NCBI RefSeq assembly: GCF_032854445.1
Contig: NC_088301.1
Coordinates: 56,184,512-56,248,511 of the forward strand
Length of the DNA stretch: 64,000 bases
Source of the DNA: Liolophura sinensis
Lineage: Eukaryota > Mollusca > Polyplacophora > Chitonida > Chitonidae
Direction: 5' to 3'
The translations under genes and the position numbers were made by a program. Below are positions 52,885 to 64,000 of the stretch, piece after piece. The notes beneath the pieces are model-generated. The model searched no databases, had not been told where the DNA came from, and saw only the letters and a list, made by a program, of their open reading frames with translations. Numbering within the stretch: the stretch's first letter is position 1; every line of letters starts with the position of its first letter.

Positions 52885-55800
52885 ATGAGGACTTATCAAG
52901 ATGAGTTGAAATACCTGGAGAAAATTACTCCAAACTGTTGGAAGATCAAGAAAGACTTTGTCCCTAATATGAAGGTATGCCATCTTGTTTGCAGTTTGTC
53001 TGTGTTTTTGTCAGTCAGTCATCCATGTCAGTAACTAACAGGTGATGGTTTTATGTAACTAAACAAATCCAAGTATCTTTTTTTAATTGTTTCCTGCCCA
53101 GAGTTGATAGGCACCCCAGTTAGGCATGATATTACATATGGGCCATCTTTCACCCCATTTTTTCACTCCACGTGATTTGAGAATGCTTTGACTGACTGTC
53201 TTCAAAACTGGGAAAGCTGTAGAAATTCATAAGGTGATACCTGGGATTGATCTTACGGCAATGTGAATAGTATGACCATTGTGGCCATTTTTGGCAGAAA
53301 ACTTTGTCTGAACATTATTTGAACTCATTGACAGTGGCATGGCACCAGTTGCATCAATCCCCCAGCTCTGCCCAGTTACCTCCCATCATATTGCTGGCCA
53401 GTGTTGTACAAGATATTCTTGAGGATGGCACAAAACACTAATCAAATAAATAAATTAATGCGATCACATGTTAGTTGTCATACTGTAGTTTTCTCCATAT
53501 TATGTTCGGCTTTCATCCACATGTTAAATATTACCACCAATAAATAATCTTGGTTATGGCATAAAGCATCTATCAAAGAAAATATTAACTGTAATAAAGC
53601 CACACAAGGCTTCGTATGTAACAGACACTGTGAAGTTTGTAATGACAGTGACCATCGATCGTGTGTCCTCCTCTATAGGCGCAGCGATTAAATGTGAACA
53701 TATACTGTTGTGGCGCTTCACTATATGCGCTTATACACAGTGTTACATTCCTTTGCCTTTAGTTAACAATTACATTTAAGGGATAATGGTAACATGGGAA
53801 GAATAAAACATTAGCAGTGACTTGTATTATGGAGATAATATACATGTCCATCAGTGCAGCTTGTACTTGGAATATCCCGACACAAAGTTAATTCTTCACA
53901 GTCCTAGTAGAATCATTCATGTCATCTTAAACATAAGATAATTCTTTGTCATAATTAAATACTAAAAGTACAGTTTGTCTTCAAGAATTAAAAGTCACTG
54001 AAGATAGTCATTAAAATAAGAGGGTAACTCTCTAAAACATTGCGAACATAGACCCTGTCATTTTCCAATATAGTGTGACTTTTTGCATATCGATCATGGT
54101 ATTTTTTTTTTAGGTTGTTGCTTGTTGTCAAATGTTCTCTCCTGGGAGTGGTGGGTTATCGCCGTCTGGTGAATCAGGAAATGGCAAACGACTTAAAGCA
54201 TCTGCGTTTGCATTTGGCTTACCAGATTTGTGGACCAGCTCAATTCGTAGGCTGACAAAGTTAATGGCCAGCGCTGAATTTTTGTTTTCTTTTAATGGTA
54301 CAAGTAATTGTTTACTGTGACTCATTATGCTGAAATGTTGCCCATACAGAAATGGATGAAAGTTTTTTACTCCAAACATGATGGCGAGGGCCTCGTTCTC
54401 CAGCAGGGAATATCCTCTCTGTGCTGTAGAGGGTGTGTGAGACATGCAGCTCATGGGTCGCTCTGTTCCGTCCGCCATTTTTGTTAAAGAATTTGTCACA
54501 ATTTTGTGTGGTGAGGCATCTTAATCCAGTGCCAGGGGTTTGCTTGGGTCGAAGTGGACTAACACATCTGAAGACTGTAACAATCCTTTTGACTTAAGGA
54601 AAGCGCCCTCCTGTTTTTACGTAAGAGTTCGTGTAGTGGCATCAGCACTGTTGACAGGTTCTTTGAGAACTTAGAATAATAGTTCAAAAGTCCTAAATAA
54701 GATTCCCTATTCTTAGCTGATGGTGCATAATGAATAGCTTGGATCTTGTTGTCCAGTGGATGGATTCCTTCCTTAATGATTTGATGTCCAAGGAAGAAAA
54801 CCTCATTTACCATGAAGAAATATTTGTTCAGATGTTGAGAATCATCTTTCCCAGTTGTTAGTATGTCTTCTTGGTGTACTCACATATGTGGAATACCTGG
54901 AAGGAGATGTTCCATTGTCCTCTGGAAAATTCCAGATGCACTGGACACCTCATATGGTAGTCAGTTATACTGAAATAACTGCTTATAAGTGTTAATTATA
55001 GTGAACACTTTAGAATCTTCATCCAGGAACATCTGTTTTAAGAAACCTTGAGACAGGTCAAACTTTGTAATTTTCTGTCCACCACCATGTGTAGCATACA
55101 AATCCTCATTCTTAGGAATTGGATAGCTGTCCAGTTTGGAAACTTGATTAACTGTTTGTTTGTAGTCCCAACAGATACAGATAGATTTGTCACTCTTCAC
55201 TACTGGTACTATTGGAGCTGCCCACTCAGGTTCTACAGGTCCTGTTGTCCCGTCTGATTGAAATTTCTCCAATTCCAGGTCAACTTTCACACATAAGTCA
55301 TACGGTACTAGTCTTGGTCCGAGGAATTTAGGCTGAGCATTTTGATCTTCAGTTATCTTGGAGTTAACTCACTTAAAGGTGCCTAATCCCTCTTTGAATG
55401 GGTCAGCATACTTATCTAACATATTTCCTACTGTACCTGATTTGGAGACTTGATTTACTTCGAAAATGTCTCTCCAATTCAATTTGTGTAACTTAACCAG
55501 TCTCTGCCTAGCAAGTTGGGACCGTTGCCTTTAGTGACAACTGCTATGAGGTTAGCCGATTGTCCATTGTATTATACCAAAACCATAACTGTCCCTAATA
55601 TTGGAATTTCCTCCCCTGTGTAAGTCCTGAGTTTAACTTTGGACTTCTGGAGTTTCCCAATTTTCAACTGGTTGTATGTTTTCTCATCTAGCATAGAGTT
55701 TAATGCTCCCGTGTCCAATTTTAACTGAATATTAACATGTCCAATGTCCATGGCTTTGGGTGACTTTGTTTCGCTTGACCAGAATTTATTACTACATTTG

Positions 55801-58800
55801 TTCCAACAGGCCCGGTCAATGTGTCCCCTTTTCTTACGGAAACCGCAGGTTGAATGGATGTGACGACACAAAGATGGCTTGTGATTTCACGTACAGCGGG
55901 AGCATTATGGGAATCTTACTGGGTTCGGCCAGTTTTACAGGTTTTGTGGATTTCCGAGTGTGTTGGAAGTCATGGGAGTTTTTAGCTGCTAATTCCATAG
56001 CTGTAGCTACTTCATACGCCCTTTGGAACGTTAATCCACGCTCCGACAGTAAACGTCTTTGGATTCTGTCATCTTTCACTCCACATATCAGCCTATCTCT
56101 GAGCACTTCATCTAGAGATTGTCCAAAGTCACAATGTTCGGAAAGTTGATGAAATTCAGACACAAACAGAGCAACTGACTTGCCTGGGGCCCGCACTTGA
56201 CTATTGAATTTGCATCTCTGAATGCAAGATGACAGCAGGAGGTCATGATTATCAACAATTACATTAACGTGCAAAATCATTTTTTAGTTTCATTTATTAT
56301 CAGTGTCTATTTCTTTGACTTTTTCAGGTGGAAGGTTTTTTCTATGTGAATGACAATCTAGAGAAGTTGATGTTTGATGAACTCAAAAACAGTTGTCACA
56401 ACAAAGGGTTTGGAGGATTCCTGCCAGGAGTGAAGCAGATTGCTAATGTGGCTGCCCTACCAGGAATAGTCTCGGTGAGCGGTTCAAACCATGAGCTTTA
56501 GATAGAGTTTCCAGCTTGATTTGTTCTTTAATGGTATAAATCTGTATATGAAAGGCTGTTTAAGCAATATGGTTTTACCAAATGGAAATCTTTTTTTTTT
56601 TTGGAGCGAGCATGTAGGTCATATTAATGTTATTGTCGTTGTTTTCAGTGTACAGTTGAAGGTGATGGAAGCAAGCATTAAACTTCATGAGGTGTTAATT
56701 CTGCTAAGAGCTACATGTCTAGCTATTTTAGAATTAACCATTTGAAAACTTGCTAAACTAATAAAACATAAACAACAGTGTCTTATGTTTTATGTCATAG
56801 AGCACGTATGAAAAGATAAGGTTGTTTATTGAGTGGTTTGTATGCTGATCATTTTCAGAAATCCATCGGCCTTCCAGATGTTCATTCAGGTTATGGCTTT
56901 GCCATAGGTGAGTAAAGCACCATTTCTTCATGGATACATTTGATAAAAATGTATGATATTCATTCATTTTCACTGGCAGAAAGTGAAATGTGAAATTTTC
57001 ATGTACAGTGTATATGTCATGTTGAGGCTGATTTGTGATGCAGATTTGTTGTTTGCTATCAGGAAACATGGCTGCATTTGATATGAATGATCCCCAGGCA
57101 GTTGTCTCCCCTGGCGGTGTGGGGTTTGACATTAATTGTGGTGTTAGACTATTGAGGACAAACCTCCATGAGAAAGACGTCGTACCTGTCCGAGAGCAGT
57201 TGTCTCAGTGCCTCTTTGATCATATACCTGTTGGTGTGGGGTCCAGGGGAGTTATACCCATGGGAGCAAAGTAAGTGAGCTTTTTGTCAGTTGATTCTTC
57301 TGCAAAGAAAGCGAAAATGAAAAGAAATGTTACTATTATAGTTGATAAGAACAGGTAGATTTTGTAAGCAAGCATGTTTCTATTTAAAAGATACCTGGAA
57401 ACTTCATCTTAAGGCATGACCCAGTGCCCTGCATCAGTTAAATATGGCACCCATTCAGACGAAAATAGTTTGTTACATGTAGTTGCTCTGTAATTAATAT
57501 ACAATGAAATTCATGGGAAAATTCATAAATTATGAAATAATTTGACTTAAAGGAAAATATAAACAAGATTTAGGACTGCAAATAAATGGTGATCAAATAA
57601 CTAAAGAATATCAGCTCGGTATAGTTTCACTTTCATTTTCCCAGAGATCTGGAAGAAGCATTAGAGATGGGAATGGACTGGTCACTAAGAGAAGGTATAT
57701 GCTTAGTATAGCATGTTAATGATGCAAAGTCTAACAGAGGCTCCTTCCCAAAACACTGAAAACCATCAAATTTTGAACAGGCACCCATGTTTGCTTACTT
57801 GAGGCTGCAATACATTCTCCACTATGCAGACTTTTTGCCATAAAAATTACCTGCTGTGCTGACAGACGAAAAATTCAAATCACGGAGAATAAACTGCTGT
57901 GCACCATGCTCAGGCGCACAAAGGTTAGTGATGCCGAACCTGGTTGGCTGTACGATGGTTTTGCTTGGTTGTGGACTAGAATGCTTGATATGATCAGAAT
58001 CAGAGTCCATTTTGGTCGAGTAAACGTACTTCCCCTCAACTAAAGAGTCCAGATTCCTTCAGGGTTGAATCCATTGTCAGTGTTTTATTTTACAAGGTAC
58101 CCAAAGTATGAATATATGCACTATATACATTTAAGTTTCAACTTCTAGCTGCAGAAATCAGCATGTCTTCATATGTATATATATATATATATATATATTC
58201 TTGGTTAATCAGATAATTCATTTATGATTACGTGATTATGATTGTTCAGTAATGTTTCTTTCTGTGTCAGGATATGCATGGGCAGAAGACAAAGAGCACT
58301 GCGAGGAGTATGGCAGGATGTTGCAAGCAGATCCATCCAAAGTCAGTAGTCGTGCCAAAAAACGAGGCCTTCCTCAGGTAACAACATCCCCGCTTGTGTA
58401 TGCTGAATTGACACTGGCTGCTGTAAAGGTTTCCCTTGGTGTTAAATCTATGAATGTTGGATTCACCCTACGAACATGCTAAATATTTGTATACGTGTTT
58501 ATCATACACATGTTTATACACCTTCCAAGTGTGTCCATCTGCCCATTGCCTCTTTGTGGCAGTTGTGCCACATGTAGTTTGATATTGTACATCGGCAATG
58601 TAAAAGCAACATGGCCGCATGTAATTTGATATTGTACATCGGCAATGTAAAAGCAACAGTTTTGATTTTGTCAAAAAAAGTACAGTTTTGATATTGTACA
58701 TCGGCAATGTAAAAGCAACATGGCCGCATGTAATTTGATATTGTACATCGGCAATGTAAAAGCAACATGGCCGCATGTAATTTGATATTGTACATCGGCA

Positions 58801-61800
58801 AAAAAAATTTTAATGTGTGCCTCAAGTTGATAAATTATAAATAAAGTCAGCGCCAAAATTTGCTGCGGGCGACTCCATTTTACCTAAGAACTAATCCTGA
58901 AGTCTTAATTGTTAGGAGGAAAATTTCCATCGGAAACCGCCGAAGTGCAGTTCGTACATTTCCGGTAGAACTCTTCTTCCCAGATGGTAGCGAACAGTAC
59001 AGTTCATTTTCCGCTTGACGATCGGGAAACCGGAATATTTGACGTAGGTTCCAAGTTTACACGAACAAGCCGGCAGTTTTAACGACTCTCATTTGGCTGA
59101 GAGGCAACACACCCTCAGCATAAATTACTGGGTGTTAAAGATGGAGGACGCGATGAATTCAGCAATTTATGTCAGCTTTGCCGTTTTCAGGCTCTATGTG
59201 TATGGTGAGGAAAAAACGCAGAATCATGCAGAAGGCACCACCAGATAGCAAAAAATGTGCTCTTTTCAACGTATAGTGTCATAATTTCAAGTTTTCTTCT
59301 CCTTTAACTATTTGTCAAATTATCAATTTTGTTGTATAATAAATATGTTATAGAAATAATACAGGCTGACATTGGAAAGTTCTATATTGTGCATTGCTGA
59401 TGCATGAACTCACAAGCTTGTTCACACTTCAGAGAAACGCACAAATAGAACTAGTTGACATCAACTTGTCTTCATTAAAAATCATAATGAATGTCAAGAC
59501 CAAAATAAAAATCTCCATATACAAGCCTTGAAGAAGCTCCGCATAATCTTCTTACAGCTGGGTACATTAGGTGCTGGGAATCACTATGCAGAGATACAGG
59601 TGGTAGATGAAATCTATGACCAGTTTGCAGCCAGTAAGATGGGAATAGAGCGCCTGGGACAGGTGTGTGTGATGATCCACAGTGGCAGTCGAGGGTTGGG
59701 CCATCAGGTAGCTACAGGTAAGTGAGCACAGGTATAATGTGCAATGGTGGATATGACATGAGCACACCCCTAAAGGTTCCATAATATTGTGAAAACAAAC
59801 ATAATCACATATGTTTTGCTGTGAGACTTTGAATGTGTTTTTTACTACCTTGCTGCTGTGTAATGGGCAGGAGAAATCAGTTTAACTCTCTTCACCTTTC
59901 TTGAAGTCGAAAGAGCTTTCTTAATTTCCCCACTGAGGAAGAATTACTTTTTGTCTTTTATTATATGATGTTCATCATTGGATGCTTAAGCAGAATATCA
60001 TTGACACATGTGATGCAATATCCAGTAACTCAGAACCCCATTTTACATGTTTAATAGCCTGTACTGAAGCGGGAATTGCCATCAACAGTACTAGTAAGTA
60101 CTGGTGTGAAACTTGAGGTCTGTTAGATAAAACTAAAGTGGATGTGAAATCTTATTTTACTGCATTCAAACTATTGTAATTGGACTCTCACTGGTTGAAA
60201 AAATAATTGAATGGCGTCTGTTGGAAGACTGCTAGTCCTTGATAAAGAAAGTAAGAGGGTTAAATCACTCTGTCATGGTTTACCTCCAGCTGGAGATTTG
60301 TCGCCTGGCAAAGTGCAGAGGTATCACTCAGGCTCTGAAATATATCCTCTTCCCATAAACAAATAAGCTTTTGTTATGACAGAAATCTGTATTCTTCCAG
60401 AGAACATTTTACCCAAAATTTCGAAATCTGTTAAATATTCATACATTCTGACACAGTCATTATTATAATTTTGCAGATGCTCTGGTTGCGATGGAGCGTG
60501 CAATGAAACGGGATCAGATTGTGGTGAATGACCGGCAGCTGGCTTGTGCTCGTATTCATTCCCAGGAAGGCAAAGATTATCTGCAGGGTCTGGCTGCTGC
60601 AGCAAACTATGCTTGGGTCAACCGCTCTAGTATGACCTTCCTAACCAGACAAGTAAAACACTTTTTCATCTTTTCACACTGTTCAACTCATAACCTTTTC
60701 CGCAGGCCCTGTTTTTCTGGGTAGAAGTAACTTCAGGTTTTGGTGACTATTTCTTAGTGGAAATAGCATTTGAAATAAAGTCACCAGGTTTTATTATTTT
60801 GAAATGAGTGGAATGATCATGGGTATCATAAAAACATAAATCAAACTAATGGCAAATGTATCTACCCCCATGGCTTATGTGTACATTACATGTGTGAAAG
60901 TTTCTGAGTAATTTACCAAAGGTTGGTGGTTTACCTCAGGCATTCCAGTTTCCTTCACCCATAAGGCTGAGTGCCATTGTATAAGTAAATACTTCTTGAG
61001 TGTGGTTAAAACTAACAGACCTTTGCAAAAGCTCTGAACGACACTATTTCCCGTTTACAAAGAATACAGTATTATGCCTTGTGTTGAACAAGAACTATAA
61101 TTGTACGTGTTGACAGGCCTTTGGCAAGATGTTCCAGACAACGCCTGATGACCTCGACATGCATGTTATTTATGATGTGTCCCATAACATTGCCAAAGTC
61201 GAGGAACATTGGATTGATGGAAAACAGAAGACATTGCTGGTCCATCGGAAAGGATCCACAAGAGCTTTTCCTCCCCACCACCCTCTCATCCCGGTTGATT
61301 ATCAGGTGAGCTGGCCATCCCATAGCACATTCCCATAGCAGTATTCACAAAGCTTTCACAGTGTTGTAAATAAGGAACTACCATGGCAACATGCTCCTTA
61401 CATTACAGACCACTGTGTAATTTTTTTTTTTTTTTTTTAGCTGTCACCACTTTCGTACATTTTCTCTTACACATTTAGAAGGACAGAATTTGTTGATTAT
61501 TTTTTCATTTCTTCCCATTTCGAATTTTAGCTCAGATTTAATATTCACTAAAATCTCAAAAAACTGTTTAATTCAGCTGCATTACTGACCAAAACAGATT
61601 ATCAACAAACTTCAAAAGAAGATTTTTGACCAGTGCAGACATATGTTTTCCTTATATGTTACAGCTGACAGGTCAGCCGGTGTTGATAGGAGGCAGTATG
61701 GGCACCTGCAGTTATGTTCTCACAGGGACTGAGCAGGGCATGCAGGAGACATTCGGCACCACCTGTCATGGAGCTGTAAGTCTTATGTTAGGCCAGTCAA

Positions 61801-63688
61801 TGCATTCAGTGTTGGAAATATATACTGTACTGTAGTACCATTTATGAAAAGTACATCTCAGTTGTCTCCTGTTATTTAAAACATATAGGTATGTATCTAA
61901 AAGAAAACATTTTAAAAAGTGTTTCAGTAGCTCAGTTATACCTTATAAGCCTTCCTGAAAGTTAAGCGCCCATTTCATTGTCCGCATTAACGTTGTGCTG
62001 AGAGAAGTCTACTACTCCCCTATCCTGAAATTCTTCAGAGAAAAATGTTAAAAATTAGAATATCTTTCACCCAGAAACAAATGCCTTGTATCTATGGAAC
62101 TGCTGAGTTACTTACATAGGCTATATTATATAAGGTGTATATTTTCCAGTAAAAATGTGTTATGCACAACACATTTTAATAGGCAAATGGATTCAGTAAT
62201 GGATTCTCCCTATCCCTTATGTGGCATCCATCCTGCGGTTGATGTCATAAGAACCTAAAAATCTTAACAATATCAGTATAATGGGAAACTTTATTTGTAC
62301 TGATTGGAGCATTGATTGGATCAAATTTGGCCTCTTTGGCAGATACAGCAGCTTATATGTCCTTCCTAGCTCATATACACCATTCAAGATGAACAGTTTC
62401 GCACTTTGTATTTCTGGTGTTTTGTATTAAAACTTTGGTAAAAAGCCACTTTCCAGAGCATATACCACATGATGGTATTCATACATATCAAACTGGACAA
62501 AATAAAATATTTAAGTGGCTACAAGGTGATTGAATCATTCTGAATTAAGTAAAATGTGTTTCTTGAAAAGTGAATACAGTAGTAACTTTAAATGTCAGGA
62601 GGACAGTGTACACGTCAGAATTAATAATACAGCAATCATTAAAAAGTTTGTCAAATGTTCAGTGTGGAGCGCATGCAATTGTCAGTGGTGATTTTTAGCT
62701 TAGAAATAGGGAAATTACTTAGGAGTCTTCATTTTTGTTACTAATTTCCCAAGTAAAAAATAGATTGTATGACAAGATAAGATTATTAACAAAACTTGAA
62801 CCAAGTGCTTATTCCACATTTTTCTTGTGAAATTTTGAAGGGTCGAGCTCTCTCAAGAGCGAAATCCCGTCGTAACTTGGATTACTCCACCGTGCTGGCT
62901 GCTTTAGAAGAGAAGGGAATTAGTATCAGAGTTGCCTCCCCTAAGATGGTCATGGAAGAGGTAAGACATTTAGCATTCAAAACCATCTTTAGACCAGTAA
63001 CAATATCTATATTTTGTTTTGAGTCCACTTTTAGCCTTCTTTTACATGTGAAATAGCCTGAGAAATTTAGAAAGTCAATGATCTGAAACTTTCTGTAGGA
63101 GACTTAAGATACTAAACCTTGGTTTGTTCTGTATAATTTTAGGCACCAGAATCATACAAGAATGTGACAGATGTTGTTAATTCATGTAAGTAAATCTTTT
63201 TCTTCATTTCCATGCAAAAGCCAGAAAAAGTTATTGAAAGTTTCAACATTTTAATACACATTGATCATCCATTATCCTGGATTGTTGAGCTTTAATGTAG
63301 CAAGAGTATATGGTAAATTTTACCCTTAAAAACTTAAATTTCAATTTAATGTTTGTTGTTTACTTGGAAGTAAATGTAGTTAATGTAAGTGTAGTACATG
63401 TAAACATTAGTCGTGTGATGTGTGTGATAATTCAAATCATTTCATCATGAATAATTATGAACATTTTTTTTTCCTTTAATAGGGTCGGTTAATATAAAGC
63501 TAAATACATGACTTTTGCTTAGGTCCTAATCAAATGTGAACAGGTAACTAAAGATATTTAAGTTCATCATGGGACTGGTTTTGAGCATGATGTATCATGC
63601 CTTACCCTTTATATAAATTTCAGGTCATGCTGCGGGCATCAGCAAAAAGTGCATCAAGTTACGGCCAGTAGGTGTGATTAAGGGATGA
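52885..63688 (+). CDS. RTCB: RTCB, tRNA-splicing ligase / 3'-phosphate RNA ligase (13 exons, 504 aa)
   Basis: Exons: 52885-52974, 56328-56474, 56859-56907, 57063-57270, 57645-57694, 58271-58377, 59558-59717, 60477-60652, 61117-61305, 61665-61775, 62841-62960, 63143-63185, 63624-63688. GT-AG throughout and phases close; human RTCB is 505 aa. All active-site positions are visible: Cys121 in FDINCGVR, His226 in GAGNH, His258 in the [11 protein letters not shown] block, His352 in YDVSHN, and His427 in CHGAGR, the histidine that takes GMP. Two Mn ions and GTP are used to join a 2',3'-cyclic phosphate (or 3'-phosphate) end to a 5'-OH end. In animals it seals spliced tRNAs and XBP1 mRNA as the core of a ligase complex with archease, DDX1 and others. 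An upstream out-of-frame ATG at 52872 lies 13 nt before the start and ends at a stop overlapping the first exon. No poly(A) signal is seen before the window ends. Confidence 0.97.
53350..53457 (+). mobile_element. SINE family A, diverged 3' fragment
   Basis: CAGCTCTGCCCAGTTACCTCCC, then CATATTGCTGGCC, AGATATTCTTGAGGATGG and AATCAAATAAATAAATTA. It lies in RTCB intron 1. Confidence 0.75.
54128..56280 (-). mobile_element. Degenerate Ty3/Gypsy retrotransposon in RTCB intron 1 (gag to RNase H)
   Basis: On the minus strand in order: gag capsid-like region (56280-55870); Cys/His knuckle-like stretch (about 55870-55790); aspartic protease with L-D-T-G (55740-55572); reverse transcriptase N-terminal half with K-L-D-S-Y-P-I-P and K-F-D-L-S-Q-G (55290-54961); RT thumb with F-L-G-H-Q-I and [10 protein letters not shown] (54813-54559); and an RNase H end with A-D-A-L-S-R-L-P (54499-54128). 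Frames are interrupted several times, no YxDD-bearing stretch is intact in one frame, and integrase and LTRs are not seen. It differs in sequence from the element at 1-2796, so it is a separate lineage. It ends about 50 bp before RTCB exon 2. Confidence 0.88.
58173..58198. repeat. (AT)n microsatellite
   Basis: About 12 TA dinucleotides in RTCB intron 5, 70 bp before exon 6. Confidence 0.9.
58571..58800. repeat. 47-bp tandem repeat, five copies, one interrupted
   Basis: Unit: CATGTAATTTGATATTGTAC followed by ATCGGCAATGTAAAAGCAAC and ATGGCCG. Copies start near 58571, 58618, 58685 (after a ~25-bp interruption), 58730 and 58777 (truncated). It lies in RTCB intron 6. Frames crossing it repeat a short peptide and are artefacts. 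Confidence 0.93.
58850..59250 (+). other. CpG-richer patch in RTCB intron 6 with a 35-codon ORF
   Basis: This 400-bp patch is denser in CpG (GCGCC, GCGGGCG, CGGTAG, CCGCTTGACGATCGGG, GACGCG) than the intron around it. ATG at 59141 opens a 35-codon frame ending at 59248, with a GGTGAGG donor-like site inside it at about 59203. It may be an inserted promoter-like or first-exon fragment, or an old transposon end. I recognise no protein. Confidence 0.3.
60935..61012 (+). repeat. SINE family C/A-like 3' fragment
   Basis: AGTTTCCTTCACCCATAAGG, then TGCCATTGTATAAGTAAATA and TTCTTGAGTGTGGTTAAAAC. Diverged but matching the shared 3' domain of the SINEs. It lies in RTCB intron 8. Confidence 0.55.
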
Positions 63689-64000
63689 GATTTTTATGAA
63701 GCCTCATGGTTGGTGTCCAAGCCAGGAACAAACAGACTGGACTATTGAACCTTCTTGGAGGGGCTGTTTTATTTTGGATTGTGCTATACAAGGGAATAAG
63801 ATAAACTCTCAACCATGATCCAATTTGCTGACTGTTTTCTTGCGGCATTATTTGGGTGGCACATCTTTGTCTTTCAACAGACATATTTGATGAGCATGTG
63901 TCCCATTGACATAGAATATACAGCTTGTACCATGTCAATGCAATACCATTGTTTTGTTGATTATACGTGTAGATTGGTTATTGGTTAGGCATTGTGTCAG

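Noticed and set aside
58468-58856. Three overlapping ~60-100-codon minus-strand frames rich in C, R and Y
   Set aside because: All are readings of the 47-bp tandem repeat in an RTCB intron.

Overview
This is nuclear DNA of an invertebrate animal, most likely a mollusc or another lophotrochozoan. Genes are split by many GT-AG introns, the sequence is AT-rich, and introns are full of tRNA-derived SINE copies. Two SINE types (one ending in a TTTA-rich tail after a 'CTCAAGAATATTTCACTTATAC' core, one ending in CACTCACTCACTC) resemble families I associate with mollusc genomes. That taxonomic link is from memory and untested.

Layout. 1-2.8 kb: broken antisense Ty3/Gypsy element that runs off the left edge and carries a 0.4 kb tandem array. 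4.4-34.2 kb (+): MDM1, a centriole/microtubule protein, here modelled as 20 exons and 957 residues; every exon phase closes. Its 10.6 kb intron 13 holds an antisense NHL-repeat gene (20.9-21.9 kb, -). Other MDM1 introns hold SINEs, a small TIR element, a ~780 bp imperfect inverted repeat and a 33-bp minisatellite. 39.2-45.3 kb (-): ATP6AP1 (V-ATPase accessory subunit Ac45), 9 exons, 434 residues in the model given. 45.4-48.6 kb (+): RPS23, 4 exons, 143 residues. ATP6AP1 and RPS23 are divergent with only 115 bp between start codons. 52.9-63.7 kb (+): RTCB, the tRNA-splicing/RNA ligase, 13 exons, 504 residues, with a second broken Ty3/Gypsy element antisense in intron 1 and a 47-bp tandem repeat in intron 6.

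The protein genes are conserved single-copy housekeeping genes and do not form a functional pathway; they are neighbours only. No bacterial-style system, CRISPR array or operon is present. The most interesting items are the compact ATP6AP1/RPS23 promoter with E-box and CTCF-like sites, an apparent 1-nt frame problem in ATP6AP1, an in-frame 33-nt exon in MDM1 that duplicates the N-terminal motif, the nested NHL gene, the long inverted repeat, and an unnamed interspersed repeat present five times.
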